From assembly GCA_938083085.1 (NCBI GenBank), contig CALLKX010000003.1:1-64000 (forward strand): 64,000 nucleotides of DNA, read 5' to 3'. Numbering within the stretch: position 1 is the stretch's first letter; each line of letters opens with the position of its first letter. The stretch is from an uncultured bacterium (GTDB lineage Bacteria; Planctomycetota; UBA1135; GCA-002686595). The notes beneath the pieces were generated by a model. It did no database searches, was not told the DNA's origin, and saw only the letters and a list, made by a program, of their open reading frames with translations. This document shows, in pieces, positions 17,344-28,215 of the stretch. The translations under genes and the position numbers were made by a program.

Positions 17344-20300
17344 CGGCCCCCCTCTCCGTCCGTCCCCAGGTCCTCGTCCTCTGAGCCCTGTTGCTGGCTC
17401 TCGGCGTCGCTCTTCATGCGGGCAAGCGCTTGCCGGTAGGGGTGGTCTCGGCCTCGTTCCGCTCGCTCGAGCGCTCGGGTCATGGTGGAGATCGCCTCAT
17501 CGGTCTGGCCGCAGGCGAACTGCGCCCAGCCCAGGGTGTAGAGGGGGACCGCGCTCTCGGGCTCCCTCTCAGCTGCGATCATGGCGAGCTTTAGTCCCAG
17601 CTTCACGTTCGTCTCGGCGTTGTCCCGGTCGGGGTCCACGAGCGTGAAGGCCTCGCGGAGCAGTTCGCCCAGTGTCGGTCCGCCATAGAGGACGGCGGCG
17701 TCGAGGGTCGCCTGGCGCAGGGCGCCGGTGAGGGAGCTGTCCCGCTCGAGGTCCTCTCTCCACGAGGTCTCTCCGGGGTCTCGCAGGTAGCGCGCTCGAA
17801 CAATCTCCAGGGCCTCCGCGCGTATCCCTTCATCGGCCTCGCGGAGCGACTCTGCGCGCCAGCCTGGGAGCGCCTCCGCGACCTCGCTCTCAAGGATCAG
17901 CAAGTCGCCGTTGGTGGTTCCTGCGGCGAGACGCGTGCCCGCCGCGTTCCATTGCAGGCACCGGGTGGCGCGCGCTCCGTCATAGAGGTTCAGGACCGGC
18001 TCTCCCCGCTCGCTCTCCACGACTCTCAGGTCGCCGCCCAGGGATGCGGTCGCGATGCGCCCGCCCTCTCGCGACCAGCTGACGACCCTCGGATCCGAGT
18101 CCGCGCGGAGGACCTCGAACGCCTCCCCGCTTCCCAGCGGCTCAACCCACTGGAGGCTACCGTCAGCGCCGGACACGGCCAGGCGCTCTCCGTCCGGGGA
18201 CCAGGAGATCCCAGCGACTCCCGATCCCGTTGGTACCGGGACGCGGGTCCTCGTCTCCAGATCCCAGACCGCGACTCCGGACTGCAGGTCATCCTCGAAG
18301 ATCGCGGCCAGGAGGCGTCCGTCCGGGCGGACCGCGAGGGCTTGGATCTTGGGACCGCCCATGATCGTGGATAAGAACCCGCGGTTCTGCTCGGTGACGT
18401 CGTCCCCCTCCAGCGTCCACTCGACCTCGAACTCGGGCGCGTCGAGGTCGGTGGGCAGCGTGAGAGAGCCGAGGAGAGCACCGCTGATGGCGTCGAGGAG
18501 TAGCACTGCGTGCTCGTCGGTTCCCGCGAGGAGCATGGACCCATCCGGAGTCCAGGCCAGCCCCGTGATCATGGCGCTGACCTGCTCCAACTCGCGCACC
18601 ACCTCGCCCGTCGAGCCCTCCCGGATGACCAGGCCGCCCCCCGGACCCTTTGATACGAGGTCGGTGCCAAGGGGAGACCAGGCGAAGGGCGAGGGCTGCC
18701 CCTCCGGCATGCCGAAGGTGTTCAGGAGACGCCCCGTCTCGCCGTGGAAGACCCGCAGCGTTCCGTCCAGCGCGCCGGTCGTGACGAGCCGGGTGCCATC
18801 CGGGCTCCAGGCGAGGTGCCCGATGGGCCCCTCGTGAGCGCTGAGCATTAGGGTGGCATCGTTCCCGGGCAGGCTGAAGACCTTGACGTTGCCCTTGCTC
18901 GAGATCGACGCGACCTGAGTCCCCGTGGGGTCCCAGGTGAGGTCAACGGGCGGCTCGGTGGGGCTCCTGAAGGTCTGGATCACCCGGCCCGTGTCGGCGT
19001 CTCGCGCCGTGGACTCGCCGCTGTTGATGGAGAGGACCCGGTCACCGGTCGGGCTCCACCTGGCGACGGGGCTGTAGTACTCATCCGCGACGGCCCACTC
19101 CGCAGCGCCGGTCCTGGCGTCGATCGAGTGGAGTGAGAAGTCCGCGCAGATGAGCACCCGGGACCCGTCAGGGCTCAGGTCGATCCTGCGCAGCTCCTGG
19201 GGCTTCTCGAAGAGCCTCTTCGTCTGCCGCTCCCTGGCTGGACTCCACGACAGGAGCGTGCTCTCTCCGAGAATGAAGAGTTCCTCACTGTCCTGCGGGT
19301 GCCACGCGAGGTCCGCCACCGGTTGGAGCACCTCGACGGTCGAGGTCTTCCGCCTCGCCACCACGTCCCAGACCTGAACGGTGCCGTCGGGGCCACCTGC
19401 CGTGGCCACCCGCCGGCCATTGGCGCTCCACGCCACGGCCTCGAGTGGCGGCCCTTGACCCTGATCCGAGAGGACCCTGGCGCCGGTCGCGACGTCCCAG
19501 GCGATGAGCCCCCCTTGAACGTCAACCGCGGCGACGCGGGTCCCCGCAGGGTTCCATGCGAAGGCGGTCACCGTCTCCGAGAGCCCCTCCAGGGCGCCGA
19601 TCACTTCGCCCGTGGTGGTGTCCACGATCTGAACTTGCTGGTCACCGAAGTTCGCGGCCAGCAGAGAGTTGTTCGGGCTCCATTCGATCCTGTGGCTGGA
19701 CAGGAACTCCGCAGAAGGGGAGAGGCTCGAGAGCTGAGTGGAGGAGAGGCTGGGATCCAGCTGCAGGTTCAGGTGCCCCCACTCAAACCCTCGAAGGTGC
19801 TCGGGGGTCCGCTGGAGCCACGCGGTGGCGCCCACTGGATCGCCCCGGTCGAGGGCCGAATGGGCTGCGAGGATGTTGGCGGTGTAGGCGCTGCGCTGGG
19901 CCGCATCGCGATCACGCTCGGCCGCGGCCAGCGCCACGTTCGCTCGTGCGGCCGAACGACTCGCGGCTGCGGCGTTCAGGTGGGCCAAGACCCCGAGCCA
20001 CGAGATCAGCGCGATCGAGAGCAGGGTGCCGGCTGCGAGGAGGCTCCGGGTTGGGTGGCGCTTGATCCACTTTCGGGTGACCTCCAGCGCGGTGGGTGAG
20101 GTCGCGAGGATCGGCTCCCCCGCGAGGTAGCGACGCAGGTCTTCCGCGAACTCGGCCATGGTCGCGTAACGCCCATTGGGGTCCTTCTCGAGGGCCTTAC
20201 CGCAGATCACAGCGAGCTCTTCGGGGACCTTGGAGCGAACCTCGTTGGCTGGCGGTGGGTCGACGACGAGGATCTTCTGGGCGATCTGCTCGGTCGTGTC

Positions 20301-21047
20301 CCCGACGAAGGGCCTGATCAACGTCAATAGCTCGTACAGGACGACCCCGAGGCTGAACACGTCCGTGCGATGGTCGACCCCGGCGCGCTTGGCGGCCACC
20401 TGCTCGGGGCTCATGTAGAAGTACGTGCCGAACAGCTCACCAGCCGACGAGATCGAGCGCTCGTCGACCACCTTGGCGAGGCCGAAGTCGGTGATCTTTG
20501 GGAAGTCGTCCGGGGTGACGAGGATGTTCGCAGGCTTGAGGTCGCGGTGGATCACGCCCTCTGCGTGGGCAGCGTGGAGCGCCTCGGCTGCGCGCGCGAT
20601 GAACAACGCCACTTGCGGGTAGTAGTCCGCGGTGAGGTCCTGCGGCTCACGGATGGAGTCGAGGGACTGGCGCAGGTCGCACGAGTCCTCGACGAGCTCC
20701 ATGCAGATCCAGTACAGCCCATCGTCTTCTCCGCTCCCGTGCACCGCGACGATCCCCGGGTGGGAGAGCCGCCCAGCGGCGCGGGCCTCCCTGGTGAAGA
20801 AGTCGATCCCGCGCGCCGTGACCTGGTCCGGGAGGAGGAGCTTCAAGGCGACCCGTCGCGAGAGCGACCGCTGCTCGGCGATCCAGACCTCGCCCATGCC
20901 GCCGCGACCGAGGAGGCTGAGCAGCCGGAAGTCGCCGAACACCTTGCCCTCGTGGGCGTGGTAGGCGCTGGCCTTGGGCCGCTCGGTCCCACCATGGTGG
21001 AGGACCGAGTCGCCCCAGTCAGAGGCAGATGAGGGGGGGGAGCCCAA
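17340..21047 (-). CDS. Transmembrane Ser/Thr protein kinase with WD40 repeats
   Basis: A 1235-residue PknB-type kinase. It has the Gly loop GRGGMG (residues 48-52 region), Lys69 in [13 protein letters not shown] (167-174), DFG (187-189) and SPEQ in the activation segment, so it should be active. A membrane helix follows at about residues 340-365 ([18 protein letters not shown]). The large C-terminal half is a run of WD40 repeats (many SPDG, WSP, VWD signatures), then a short TPR-like helix pair and an acidic tail ending DGEGGR. This architecture is typical of planctomycetes and is thought to sense or scaffold unknown partners. The start is a TTG because an in-frame stop lies just upstream. 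The terminating UGA is unusual: see the tail feature at 17187. Confidence 0.88.
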   Translation of the reverse strand: MGSPPSSASDWGDSVLHHGGTERPKASAYHAHEGKVFGDFRLLSLLGRGGMGEVWIAEQRSLSRRVALKLLLPDQVTARGIDFFTREARAAGRLSHPGIVAVHGSGEDDGLYWICMELVEDSCDLRQSLDSIREPQDLTADYYPQVALFIARAAEALHAAHAEGVIHRDLKPANILVTPDDFPKITDFGLAKVVDERSISSAGELFGTYFYMSPEQVAAKRAGVDHRTDVFSLGVVLYELLTLIRPFVGDTTEQIAQKILVVDPPPANEVRSKVPEELAVICGKALEKDPNGRYATMAEFAEDLRRYLAGEPILATSPTALEVTRKWIKRHPTRSLLAAGTLLSIALISWLGVLAHLNAAAASRSAARANVALAAAERDRDAAQRSAYTANILAAHSALDRGDPVGATAWLQRTPEHLRGFEWGHLNLQLDPSLSSTQLSSLSPSAEFLSSHRIEWSPNNSLLAANFGDQQVQIVDTTTGEVIGALEGLSETVTAFAWNPAGTRVAAVDVQGGLIAWDVATGARVLSDQGQGPPLEAVAWSANGRRVATAGGPDGTVQVWDVVARRKTSTVEVLQPVADLAWHPQDSEELFILGESTLLSWSPARERQTKRLFEKPQELRRIDLSPDGSRVLICADFSLHSIDARTGAAEWAVADEYYSPVARWSPTGDRVLSINSGESTARDADTGRVIQTFRSPTEPPVDLTWDPTGTQVASISSKGNVKVFSLPGNDATLMLSAHEGPIGHLAWSPDGTRLVTTGALDGTLRVFHGETGRLLNTFGMPEGQPSPFAWSPLGTDLVSKGPGGGLVIREGSTGEVVRELEQVSAMITGLAWTPDGSMLLAGTDEHAVLLLDAISGALLGSLTLPTDLDAPEFEVEWTLEGDDVTEQNRGFLSTIMGGPKIQALAVRPDGRLLAAIFEDDLQSGVAVWDLETRTRVPVPTGSGVAGISWSPDGERLAVSGADGSLQWVEPLGSGEAFEVLRADSDPRVVSWSREGGRIATASLGGDLRVVESERGEPVLNLYDGARATRCLQWNAAGTRLAAGTTNGDLLILESEVAEALPGWRAESLREADEGIRAEALEIVRARYLRDPGETSWREDLERDSSLTGALRQATLDAAVLYGGPTLGELLREAFTLVDPDRDNAETNVKLGLKLAMIAAEREPESAVPLYTLGWAQFACGQTDEAISTMTRALERAERGRDHPYRQALARMKSDAESQQQGSEDEDLGTDGEGGR

Positions 21048-21312
21048 GTCAGTTCGTCATCGTGGGGGGGGGGCGAAGCTGATCCTCGAGGCACCTGCGC
21101 CTGGCGAGGAAGAGGGCGGTGATGCGTGCGGGACGCGATGGATTAGACGCACTTCCGACACCCTAGCAGGGGTGGTTTCCACGGTCGAGATCAGCGCGGT
21201 CATCCTGCGCCTTCTTGAAGACCACGAGGATCGGGTCGGCGGCGCTGGGCTCGACCCCCCGGACTCGGGGCCACGGAGTCCCATGGCGTAGCCCCCCGTT
21301 CCCTTCCCCGTG

Positions 21313-21612
21313 TCAGGCGGGGTCCTGGACGCTGGGGGAAGGAGCAGCCGGTGGACCTGCGGCGCGGGGGACCCAAGCCAGCGGGCGAGCGGGCCTGGGC
21401 GAGAAGACGAGCCGCAGGCGGGTCGCGGCGACGGCTCCGAGCGCGGCGGCCAGCAGGGCGAAGGCCACCACGAGGCACCAGGACAGGAGCGGGGAGTGCT
21501 GCGAGTCTCCCGACCACGTGACGACGCCTCCCAGGACGCTGAGGCCGCCACAGACGAAGCTGCCGAACGCGAGGAGCTCCGCCAGGAGCAGTTGGATGAA
21601 GCGTTGCCGCAT
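21313..21612 (-). CDS. Small two-helix membrane protein
   Basis: A 99-residue protein starting MRQRFIQLLLAELLAFGSF with two hydrophobic segments (about residues 10-30 and 45-68) and a basic, proline-rich cytoplasmic-type C-terminus. The frame is open for 36 more codons upstream (to 21720), but those residues look non-coding. No family is recognised. It lies upstream of the kinase on the same strand, about 265 bases away, so no firm functional link can be drawn. Confidence 0.45.
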   Translation of the reverse strand: MRQRFIQLLLAELLAFGSFVCGGLSVLGGVVTWSGDSQHSPLLSWCLVVAFALLAAALGAVAATRLRLVFSPRPARPLAWVPRAAGPPAAPSPSVQDPA

Positions 21613-21980
21613 GGCTTCGCTATCGGGGCTCGGGCCGTGGGATCTGAAACCTTGGTCGTGGATCGAGCGGATGCGGATTGAGACCGGGGTGCTCTTGCCG
21701 GGTGCCCTCCCTTCCATCACAGCCGGTGGGCGCCGACCCGTCGCGGGCGGGACCCGCCCTCTTGGCCTCAGGAACCGTCGGGGGCCGCTGGGTCAGGTTG
21801 GGTCAGGTTGGGGCAGGTTGGGCAGAGCGCGACACCCCCCTCGGCCGTGGGATCGCCTCCTCGGTGGCCTTTGAGAGTGCACCCCGGACCCGGCGCGGCG
21901 TTCCAACTCAGGGGGGGGCGAGGTGGGGTATTATTGGCCACAGGTCCTGTCGTTCCTGCCCCTGCTGCCACCCTGCCGTC
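21613..21980. other. Divergent intergenic region
   Basis: About 370 bases between the small membrane protein (minus) and the secreted hydrolase (plus). It contains three 10-bp repeats at 21789-21822, a G-run and, at 21929-21934, TATTAT about 47 bases before the hydrolase ATG. In this GC-rich context that hexamer is a plausible -10 element, but no matching -35 is evident. No gene seen. Confidence 0.35.
21789..21822. repeat. Three 10-bp tandem copies
   Basis: Three near-identical copies of TGGGTCAGGT (the last reads GGGGCAGGTT) upstream of the secreted hydrolase. They could be a regulatory-protein binding array or a neutral microsatellite. Confidence 0.7.
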
Positions 21981-23528
21981 ATGTCACCCCGTCTGTCGCT
22001 CGTCCCCGCTCTGGGACTGCTCGCTGCCGCTGCCTTGGGCTCGCGTGTCGACGCTTGCCCGCAGGTGCCCCGCCCACTTCCTGGCGTCGGGCTTCGGACG
22101 CTCCTGGGTCGGCCTGGCGGCAACCCCAGGTCGATGTCACCGCAGCAGCTGCGGACGAGTCAGGCGACCACTGCGTGGCTCACGAGCATTGCCGCGCAGG
22201 CCCTCGCGGCACCGGTGTTCATCCCTGGCGTCGGAGGGACGGCCTATGTCCTGAAGTTGTTCGTGCCCCAGACGGGCAACGAGGAGCTCTTCACCCTTCA
22301 CGTGCCGGACTCTCCCGCCGGACAGGCTCGCCCGCTCCTGGTGGGCTTCCACAGCTACGGGGTCTCCCACCTCGACTTCTCCTACTACAACACCTCGTTC
22401 CTCAGCGAGGCGGACGCGCGGGACTGGTTCGTCCTCGCGCCGATCCAGATCAACCCCCTCGTCCCCAACGGCAACGGGGTCCCCACCGGGGACCTCAGCT
22501 TCGGAGCGGCCGAGAGCCAGCTCAACGTCGAGGCGGTGATGGACTACGTCCTGAGCCACTGGCCCATTGACCTGGACCGCGTCTATGGGGTCGGCTTCTC
22601 CATGGGCGGTGGCAACGCTTTGAGCTACGGGGCACGCCACCGGAACCGGGACGAGGGCGCGTTCGCCGCCATCGTGAACCACACCGGCGCCACCAACGGG
22701 GGCGTGGTCTGGAACGAGGAGCCCGGACTCCAGCCCGATCTGGAGACCACCTTCGGCGGGCCTCCTCCTCGCTTCGAGTTCCAGCGAGCCTCGTTGATCG
22801 ACGTCTCACTCGCGCCTGCCGCGAACTACAGCCTCATCCCTGGCGGGCGCCACATGGCGACCAACCTCGTGGGCGTTCCGGTGCGGACCTACTACTACGC
22901 CGGGGACCCGTTGGTCTACCTGCGTACCCTTTCGGATCGGCTCGACACCTTCATGTCCGGGGACCCGACGCTCTCCCACGAGCTCCTCGTCGAGCTCACC
23001 CCGCCCTGCCCCCAGAACAGCAACTCGCCGAACCACTGCTGGGAGCTGATCGATGAGTCCAGCGTCTGCAATTGGCTCGCGCAGCAAGCGCTCGGGAGCT
23101 ACCCGCTCCGGGGCAAGGTGCTCGCCGACCGGGACGAGCGCTGGAATGGTCTTCAACTCGAGCAGCACGTGGTGGGGAGCTTCTCTGCACTTGAATACGA
23201 CCTGATCCCCGGCTCCTCGGCGCAGCCCGACCTGATCCTCACCGGCCGCGAGAACGTCTCTGGGATCGGGCTCGATCTCGGGGACTTCAACCTCGACGCC
23301 TCGGTCGGGTTGCAGCTCCTGACGGACGCGATCGACGGCGCGTCGGTGGATCTCGTGGTGCAGGGCGTGCCCCTGAGGCCCACCCTCGTCCTCCGGAACA
23401 GCCTCCAGCTCATCGAGGACTGCTTGGGGACGACGACGGGGCCGCGGTGGTGCCATGACAGCGTGACGGGCACGCTGGAGTTGCATGAGCCCGACGGTTC
23501 CGTCGGGCAATGGTCCATCACGTTCTGA
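21981..23528 (+). CDS. Secreted alpha/beta-hydrolase (esterase/depolymerase-like)
   Basis: A 515-residue protein with a signal peptide (MSPRLSLVPALGLLAAAALG). The catalytic domain carries LLVGFHSYGVSH, typical of the oxyanion strand, and the nucleophile elbow GFSMGGGNAL (about residue 207). The general plan resembles secreted PHB-depolymerase or feruloyl-esterase-like hydrolases. A further ~100-residue beta-rich C-terminal part resembles planctomycete secreted-protein tails (GLDLGDFNLDASVGLQ) and may be a binding domain. Several Cys (CPQ, CWE, CNW) fit an exported, disulfide-containing protein. Start at the ATG directly ahead of the signal peptide; frame is open upstream. Substrate unknown. 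Confidence 0.7.
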   Translation: MSPRLSLVPALGLLAAAALGSRVDACPQVPRPLPGVGLRTLLGRPGGNPRSMSPQQLRTSQATTAWLTSIAAQALAAPVFIPGVGGTAYVLKLFVPQTGNEELFTLHVPDSPAGQARPLLVGFHSYGVSHLDFSYYNTSFLSEADARDWFVLAPIQINPLVPNGNGVPTGDLSFGAAESQLNVEAVMDYVLSHWPIDLDRVYGVGFSMGGGNALSYGARHRNRDEGAFAAIVNHTGATNGGVVWNEEPGLQPDLETTFGGPPPRFEFQRASLIDVSLAPAANYSLIPGGRHMATNLVGVPVRTYYYAGDPLVYLRTLSDRLDTFMSGDPTLSHELLVELTPPCPQNSNSPNHCWELIDESSVCNWLAQQALGSYPLRGKVLADRDERWNGLQLEQHVVGSFSALEYDLIPGSSAQPDLILTGRENVSGIGLDLGDFNLDASVGLQLLTDAIDGASVDLVVQGVPLRPTLVLRNSLQLIEDCLGTTTGPRWCHDSVTGTLELHEPDGSVGQWSITF

Positions 23529-23630
23529 GCCGCCGTGCCAGCAACCGGGCCCGACGAGCTCTGGGTCGCTCTGGCGGCCGGCGCCTCGCGCCCCGGCCGT
23601 AGGGGCTCGACCGGCGCGCGCGTCCCTGGC

Positions 23631-24830
23631 TCAGCCCAGCGCACCGATGAGCTTGCTGATCGCCAGCACGCAGACCGTGATCAGGACCCATGCCGCGGCC
23701 GCGTTCTGTCGGCCGCGATTGCGATAGCCGTCCGGCAGCAGGCGGCTGTTGGCGATCGCCACCAGCAGCAGGGCGATCAGCGGCAGCAGCAGAGCGTTGG
23801 TCACCTGGGCGGTGACGATCAGGGCGGCGGGCTGGTCCGTCACGATGGCGAAGAAGGTGCCCGCGATCACCACCAGCAGGGCGACGGCCTTGAAGCTCCG
23901 GCTGCCCGGCTCCGTGGACCAACCCAGGGCCCCGCATACGGCCCAGCTGGCGGCGACCGGGGCAGCGATGGCCGAGGTCAGCCCGGCGGCGAACAACCCG
24001 ATCCCCACGGCGATGGCGCCTCCGCCAGGCAGGTACCCCTCGATCGCCATCATCACGGCGGGGAGCGCGGGCTCTGAGGTGTCGGCTGAGACCAGCGCAG
24101 CCGCGACCACCACCACCGCGACGGTGATCATGCCGCCGATCACGATGGCCAGGAAGGACTCCCTTCGGGTGCCCTGGAGGGCCTCCGCGACGGACTCACC
24201 CTGCCAGCGCCGCCGCGCCGCCGTCGCATGGAGGAAGAGGTTGTAGGGGACCACGGTGGTCCCGATCAGCGCCAGGACGAGGTGGAGGCTCTCGCTGGAG
24301 AAGGCTGGCAGGAGCCGCTCTGCAGGTTGGGCGCTGAGGCGCGGCGCGGCCAGGACGGCGAGGCCGATGAAGAGCACCGCCATCACCCCAACCAGGCCCA
24401 CCAGGATGCGCTCCAGCCAGCGGTAACGATTGGCGAGGATCAAGCCCGACGCTGCGGCCGCAGACAGCAGGACCACGCCCTTTGGATTCACTCCCATGGC
24501 CGCGTTCAGGCCGATCCCCGCGCCCGAGAGGTTGCCGGATTGATAGGCGGCGTTCCCGACGCCAATCGCGATGACGATCAGCATGAGCAGCGGCGCGCCC
24601 CACCAGCGGCCGGCGCCAAAGTCGCGGGTCAGCGTGGATAGGTCTCGATCGGTTGCGAGGGCGCTGCGCACGGCGAGCTCCTGGAGGATCAACGTCGCGA
24701 TCACCGAGAAGACGATGGCCCAGACGAGGGTGACGCCGGTCTCCACGCCCGCAATGCTGGCCGCTGTGATCGTCCCCGGGCCGATGAAGGCGGCCGCGAC
24801 CATGGCGCCGGGACCTAGGCGGAGCCGCAT
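23631..24830 (-). CDS. NRAMP-superfamily transporter with altered metal-site motifs
   Basis: A 399-residue protein with about 11 hydrophobic segments and the NRAMP layout. In helix 1 the usual DPGN metal-binding motif is GPGT (residues 17-20), and in helix 6 the usual MPHN is VPYN (194-197). The Asp and Met that ligate Mn2+/Fe2+ in classical NRAMP proteins are therefore absent. Related bacterial members with GPGT are generally annotated as divalent metal transporters, but substrate is not established for them as far as I know. It is a single gene convergent with the secreted hydrolase; start is an ATG just before MRLRLGPGAM. Confidence 0.78.
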   Translation of the reverse strand: MRLRLGPGAMVAAAFIGPGTITAASIAGVETGVTLVWAIVFSVIATLILQELAVRSALATDRDLSTLTRDFGAGRWWGAPLLMLIVIAIGVGNAAYQSGNLSGAGIGLNAAMGVNPKGVVLLSAAAASGLILANRYRWLERILVGLVGVMAVLFIGLAVLAAPRLSAQPAERLLPAFSSESLHLVLALIGTTVVPYNLFLHATAARRRWQGESVAEALQGTRRESFLAIVIGGMITVAVVVVAAALVSADTSEPALPAVMMAIEGYLPGGGAIAVGIGLFAAGLTSAIAAPVAASWAVCGALGWSTEPGSRSFKAVALLVVIAGTFFAIVTDQPAALIVTAQVTNALLLPLIALLLVAIANSRLLPDGYRNRGRQNAAAAWVLITVCVLAISKLIGALG

Positions 24831-25089
24831 GGGGACCGCTTGGCCTTGGAGGTGGGTGAGGGGTCCAATCTTGGAGACGTGCAGGGGCCTGGTGCCGGGG
24901 GGGGGCCGTGAGGCCCAGCGGATGCGTGGCGTGCGCCCGGAGAATCTACCACGGGCCCATGCGGCCGTCGGGGGAGTGAGGGCGCGTCCGAGGTTCGGCG
25001 AGCCCGAAGTGACGTGGACCTCGCAGCGGAGTCGAGCCTACAGCGAAAGGTCGCCGTCCCGCGACCGGGGCGCTGCCATGGGGGCCGGC

Positions 25090-26340
25090 TCAGGGAAACG
25101 TGGGCATCATGGCGAGCAGGCGGTCCTTGATCCCGGTGGTCCCAGGCCCAGGCTGGGTGACCAGGAGGTCGGCGAGCTCGAAGGGGTCCGACGCCAGGTC
25201 GTAGAGCTCGAAGCGCTGTGAGCCCGTCCTGTGGATGAGCTTCCAACGCCTCGTGCGCAGGGCGCGGACGTCCGGCCCAGGGAGGCCAGGGAACGGGAAT
25301 TTGTGCACGAAGAGGGTCTCTCGGTCGCCGCGCTGCAGCGGGTTGGTCAGCTGGTCCGCGAAGCTCACCGAGTCCTCGGCGCCCTGGCTCGGCGGACCGA
25401 GGCCGCTCAGCTCTCGTACGGTGGCGAAGAGGTCGGTGACGTGGACCAGTTCAGCGCACTCCGTGCCGCGGGAGACTCCGGGGCCAGCGACGATGAGCGG
25501 GACCCGTACGCCGCCCTCGTAGACGCTGCCCTTGGCCTGGTTCAGCTGGAACGGCGGGAGCACGGCCTCGCCGGGAGATCCGTTGTCACCCATGACAAAG
25601 ACATAGGTCTCATCGAGATCGACGAACTCGAGCAGACGGCCCACGACGGTGTCGATGGACTCGCTCATGGCGGCGTGCTGGCCCGAGATCGTCCCTGGAT
25701 GCCCCTGCGAATGAAGAGACTGCGGCGGCACGTGGTAGGGGGAGTGCGCCATCTTCGGGCAGTAGTACACGAAGTAGGGTTCGGGGACGCGGCGGAGCGT
25801 CTCGACCGCCTGGCTGGCCAGCTCCGTGGGGAAGTAGCCCGCGCGTTGAATCAGCGTCCCGTTGAGGTTCCAGCTCCAGCTCAGGTAGTCGTTGGACCCG
25901 AGGTAGCCCGAGACCGCGTCGAAGCCGCTGTCGATGGGGTGGGTGTCCGGGTCTCCCAGGTCGCGCAGGTGCCACTTCCCAAGTGCGACGCTGGTGTAGC
26001 CGGGCAGCGCCTCGGGCAGCGTCGTCTCCGAGAGGGCAAGGGGCGAATAGACACCGTCGCCGCTACGAATGACCGAGCCGATGCCCGTCCGATCCGCGTG
26101 CCGCCCGGTGAGCAGGGCGGCTCGCGTGGGGCTGCACGCGTGATAGGACCACGCGTTGCGGAAGAGCACGCCGCGGGCCGCCAGGGCGTCGAGGTTGGGC
26201 GTCGGCGGCGCCACCGCGCTATCGCCGTAAGCCTGCACCTTGTCCCGGCCCACATCGTCCAGGAGAACGACCAGGATGTTCGGGGCCGGAGGGCTGCCGC
26301 CCTGCGCGAGGGCAGCGGTGAGGAGGGAGCAGATCCACAT
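25090..26340 (-). CDS. Secreted formylglycine sulfatase
   Basis: A 416-residue type I sulfatase with a short signal peptide (MWICSLLTAALAQ). It has ILVVLLDDVG, the formylglycine site C69-S-P-T-R, LGKWHL, FVMGDNGSPGE and the late RTRRWKLI segment that follows the fold. It is shorter than most polysaccharide sulfatases but complete for the core fold. Probably hydrolyses sulfate esters in the periplasm or outside; substrate not predictable. It precedes, on the same strand, nothing that suggests an operon (gaps of about 250 bases on both sides). Confidence 0.87.
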   Translation of the reverse strand: MWICSLLTAALAQGGSPPAPNILVVLLDDVGRDKVQAYGDSAVAPPTPNLDALAARGVLFRNAWSYHACSPTRAALLTGRHADRTGIGSVIRSGDGVYSPLALSETTLPEALPGYTSVALGKWHLRDLGDPDTHPIDSGFDAVSGYLGSNDYLSWSWNLNGTLIQRAGYFPTELASQAVETLRRVPEPYFVYYCPKMAHSPYHVPPQSLHSQGHPGTISGQHAAMSESIDTVVGRLLEFVDLDETYVFVMGDNGSPGEAVLPPFQLNQAKGSVYEGGVRVPLIVAGPGVSRGTECAELVHVTDLFATVRELSGLGPPSQGAEDSVSFADQLTNPLQRGDRETLFVHKFPFPGLPGPDVRALRTRRWKLIHRTGSQRFELYDLASDPFELADLLVTQPGPGTTGIKDRLLAMMPTFP

Positions 26341-26591
26341 GGGAGGTCGCGAGCCGGGCGGCGCGGTGCGCCAATCTCAGCATACGGCACCCTGGAAGAC
26401 GTCCGGCAGCTTCCGGCTTCGACCGGCCGCAGGGAGGCGCCCTGCGCGCCCCGGCACCAAAGATCTCGATCCGGTCCCCCGTTCACGGCGCATCGGAGCG
26501 CCCCACGGCCCCGGTGCCGGGCTCCATTCCTGAGCGCGACCGACCGCGAGAGCCTCCGGCCGCGCGACGGCGTGCCAGGCGCAAGGGACGG

Positions 26592-28157
26592 CTAGGGCCG
26601 GGTCTTGCGCTTCATGATCTCGGCGGCGTCTCCATCCACGGTGGGCAGGGGGAAGCCCTCCGATGGTTCGTGCGAACCGTCCATGAGGGCCTCGAGAGCA
26701 GCGACGATGTCGGGCTGCGAGGTCGAGAGGTCCTCCGACTCGGCGGGGTCCGCGGCGAGGTCGTAGAGCGCGAGCCGTGGGGCGCCCTTCTTCAGCCCGG
26801 TGCGTACCAGCTTCCAGTCCCCCTGGCGCACCGCCTGGGCGCCGGCGGGGCGGTACTCCCAGTACAGGTACGGCCGCGCCGGCGCGTCAAGCTCGCCCCT
26901 TGCCGCGGCCGCGAAGGAGACGCTGTCCGTGGCAACGTGCGGGTCGGTCGCGGCGGGCGCGCCCACGAGGTCGAGCACCGTCGCCGTCACGTCGACGGTG
27001 GAGACCACGTGGTCGGACACGGCCCCCTCGGGGAAGTGCCCGGGCCAGCTCGCGATGAAGGGGACGCGCACGCCGCCCTCAAAGAGCTGCCCCTTGTGTC
27101 CGCGGCGCTCGTCGTGGCTCTCGAAGAACTCCGTGTCCACGCCGCCCACGTAGGTGGCGCCGTTGTCGCTTGTGAACAGGACCACCGTGTTCTCCGCCAC
27201 GCCGCGCGCCTCGAGCGTGTCGAGGATTCGCCCGACCTGGTCATCGAGGAAGCTGATCATCCCCGCGTACGCGCGCCGCGGGCTGGGGTGAGGCAGGTAG
27301 GACTGCTGGCCCAGGTAGGGCTCGGCGTCCCACTCGGAGGGGTAGCGCTCCACGTACTCGCGGGGCACCTGCAGAGCGAGGTGCGGGATGACGGACGCGT
27401 AGTAGAGAAAGAACGGCTCCCCCTGCTCGGCGGCCTCGTCGAGCCAGCTGATCATGTCGTCGGCGATGAGCTGCGGGGCGTAGCGTTCAGCTTCGCCCTC
27501 CGGTCCGTCCCCGCCGAAGCGCGCGTAGTACTCGTCGGCGCTCGCGAGGGGGGCCTGGAGCTTCTGGTGCGCCTTGAAGTGCTCCGCGCCCGCGATCGGC
27601 GCGCGCTCGCCGTCGTTCCACAGGTGGGTGGGGTAGTAGTTGTGGGCGACGCGTTGGCAGAGGTAGCCGTAGAAGTGGTCGAAGCCCTGCCGCTCCGGGG
27701 CGCCGCGGGTCCCTGGCCCGCCGAGGCCCCACTTGCCGTAGCCCGCCGTGCGGTACCCGAGGTCGCCGAGGCGCTCGGCGAGGGTGACCTCCCCGTCGGA
27801 GAGCGGCCACTGCCCCTCGGGCTCGTCCGGGCCCCAGCCCCCGTTCTCCCAGTTGGCGCGGACCTCCGCGTGCCCCGAGTGCTTGCCGGTCAGGAGGACG
27901 CAGCGGGCGGGGGCGCAGACCGGGGAGCCGGTGTAGGCGCTGTTGAAGCGCACGCCGGCCCGGGCGATGGAGTCGATGCGCGGGGTCTGGATGTGTTGCT
28001 GGCCGTAGCAGCCGAGCTCGCCGGCGCCCAGGTCATCCACGAAGACGACCACGACGTTGGGCCGGGCGGCGCCGGTGGCGTCGCTGGTGGGTGCGGGCGA
28101 GGAGGCGCAGGCGGCGATGGAGGCCGCGAGCGCGAGCGGGATGAGGGCACGAATCAT
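26592..28157 (-). CDS. Lipoprotein sulfatase (CAPAR formylglycine site)
   Basis: A 521-residue type I sulfatase. The N-terminus ends in ASIAAC, a lipobox with Cys17 as the lipid anchor. Core motifs are VVVFVDDLGAGELG, the formylglycine site C81-A-P-A-R, GKWGLGG, and LFTSDNGATY. The CxAxR form, with Ala instead of Pro at the third position of some subfamilies, is less common than CxPxR; here the motif is C-A-P-A-R, so the Pro is kept. It resembles arylsulfatase A-like enzymes. Same direction as the sulfatase at 25090 but separated by about 250 bases. Confidence 0.87.
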   Translation of the reverse strand: MIRALIPLALAASIAACASSPAPTSDATGAARPNVVVVFVDDLGAGELGCYGQQHIQTPRIDSIARAGVRFNSAYTGSPVCAPARCVLLTGKHSGHAEVRANWENGGWGPDEPEGQWPLSDGEVTLAERLGDLGYRTAGYGKWGLGGPGTRGAPERQGFDHFYGYLCQRVAHNYYPTHLWNDGERAPIAGAEHFKAHQKLQAPLASADEYYARFGGDGPEGEAERYAPQLIADDMISWLDEAAEQGEPFFLYYASVIPHLALQVPREYVERYPSEWDAEPYLGQQSYLPHPSPRRAYAGMISFLDDQVGRILDTLEARGVAENTVVLFTSDNGATYVGGVDTEFFESHDERRGHKGQLFEGGVRVPFIASWPGHFPEGAVSDHVVSTVDVTATVLDLVGAPAATDPHVATDSVSFAAAARGELDAPARPYLYWEYRPAGAQAVRQGDWKLVRTGLKKGAPRLALYDLAADPAESEDLSTSQPDIVAALEALMDGSHEPSEGFPLPTVDGDAAEIMKRKTRP

Positions 28158-28215
28158 GCCCCGCAGCCTAGGGCAAGAGCGGGCTGCGAGCGACCGAGCG
28201 CTCGTCGAGGGGCTC

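Noticed and set aside
17250..17345. Plus-strand frames through the 15-bp repeat reading as RRRSF or PPPQL repeats
   Set aside because: They are the other strand and other frames of the GGxxC repeat; composition elsewhere in those frames is not protein-like.
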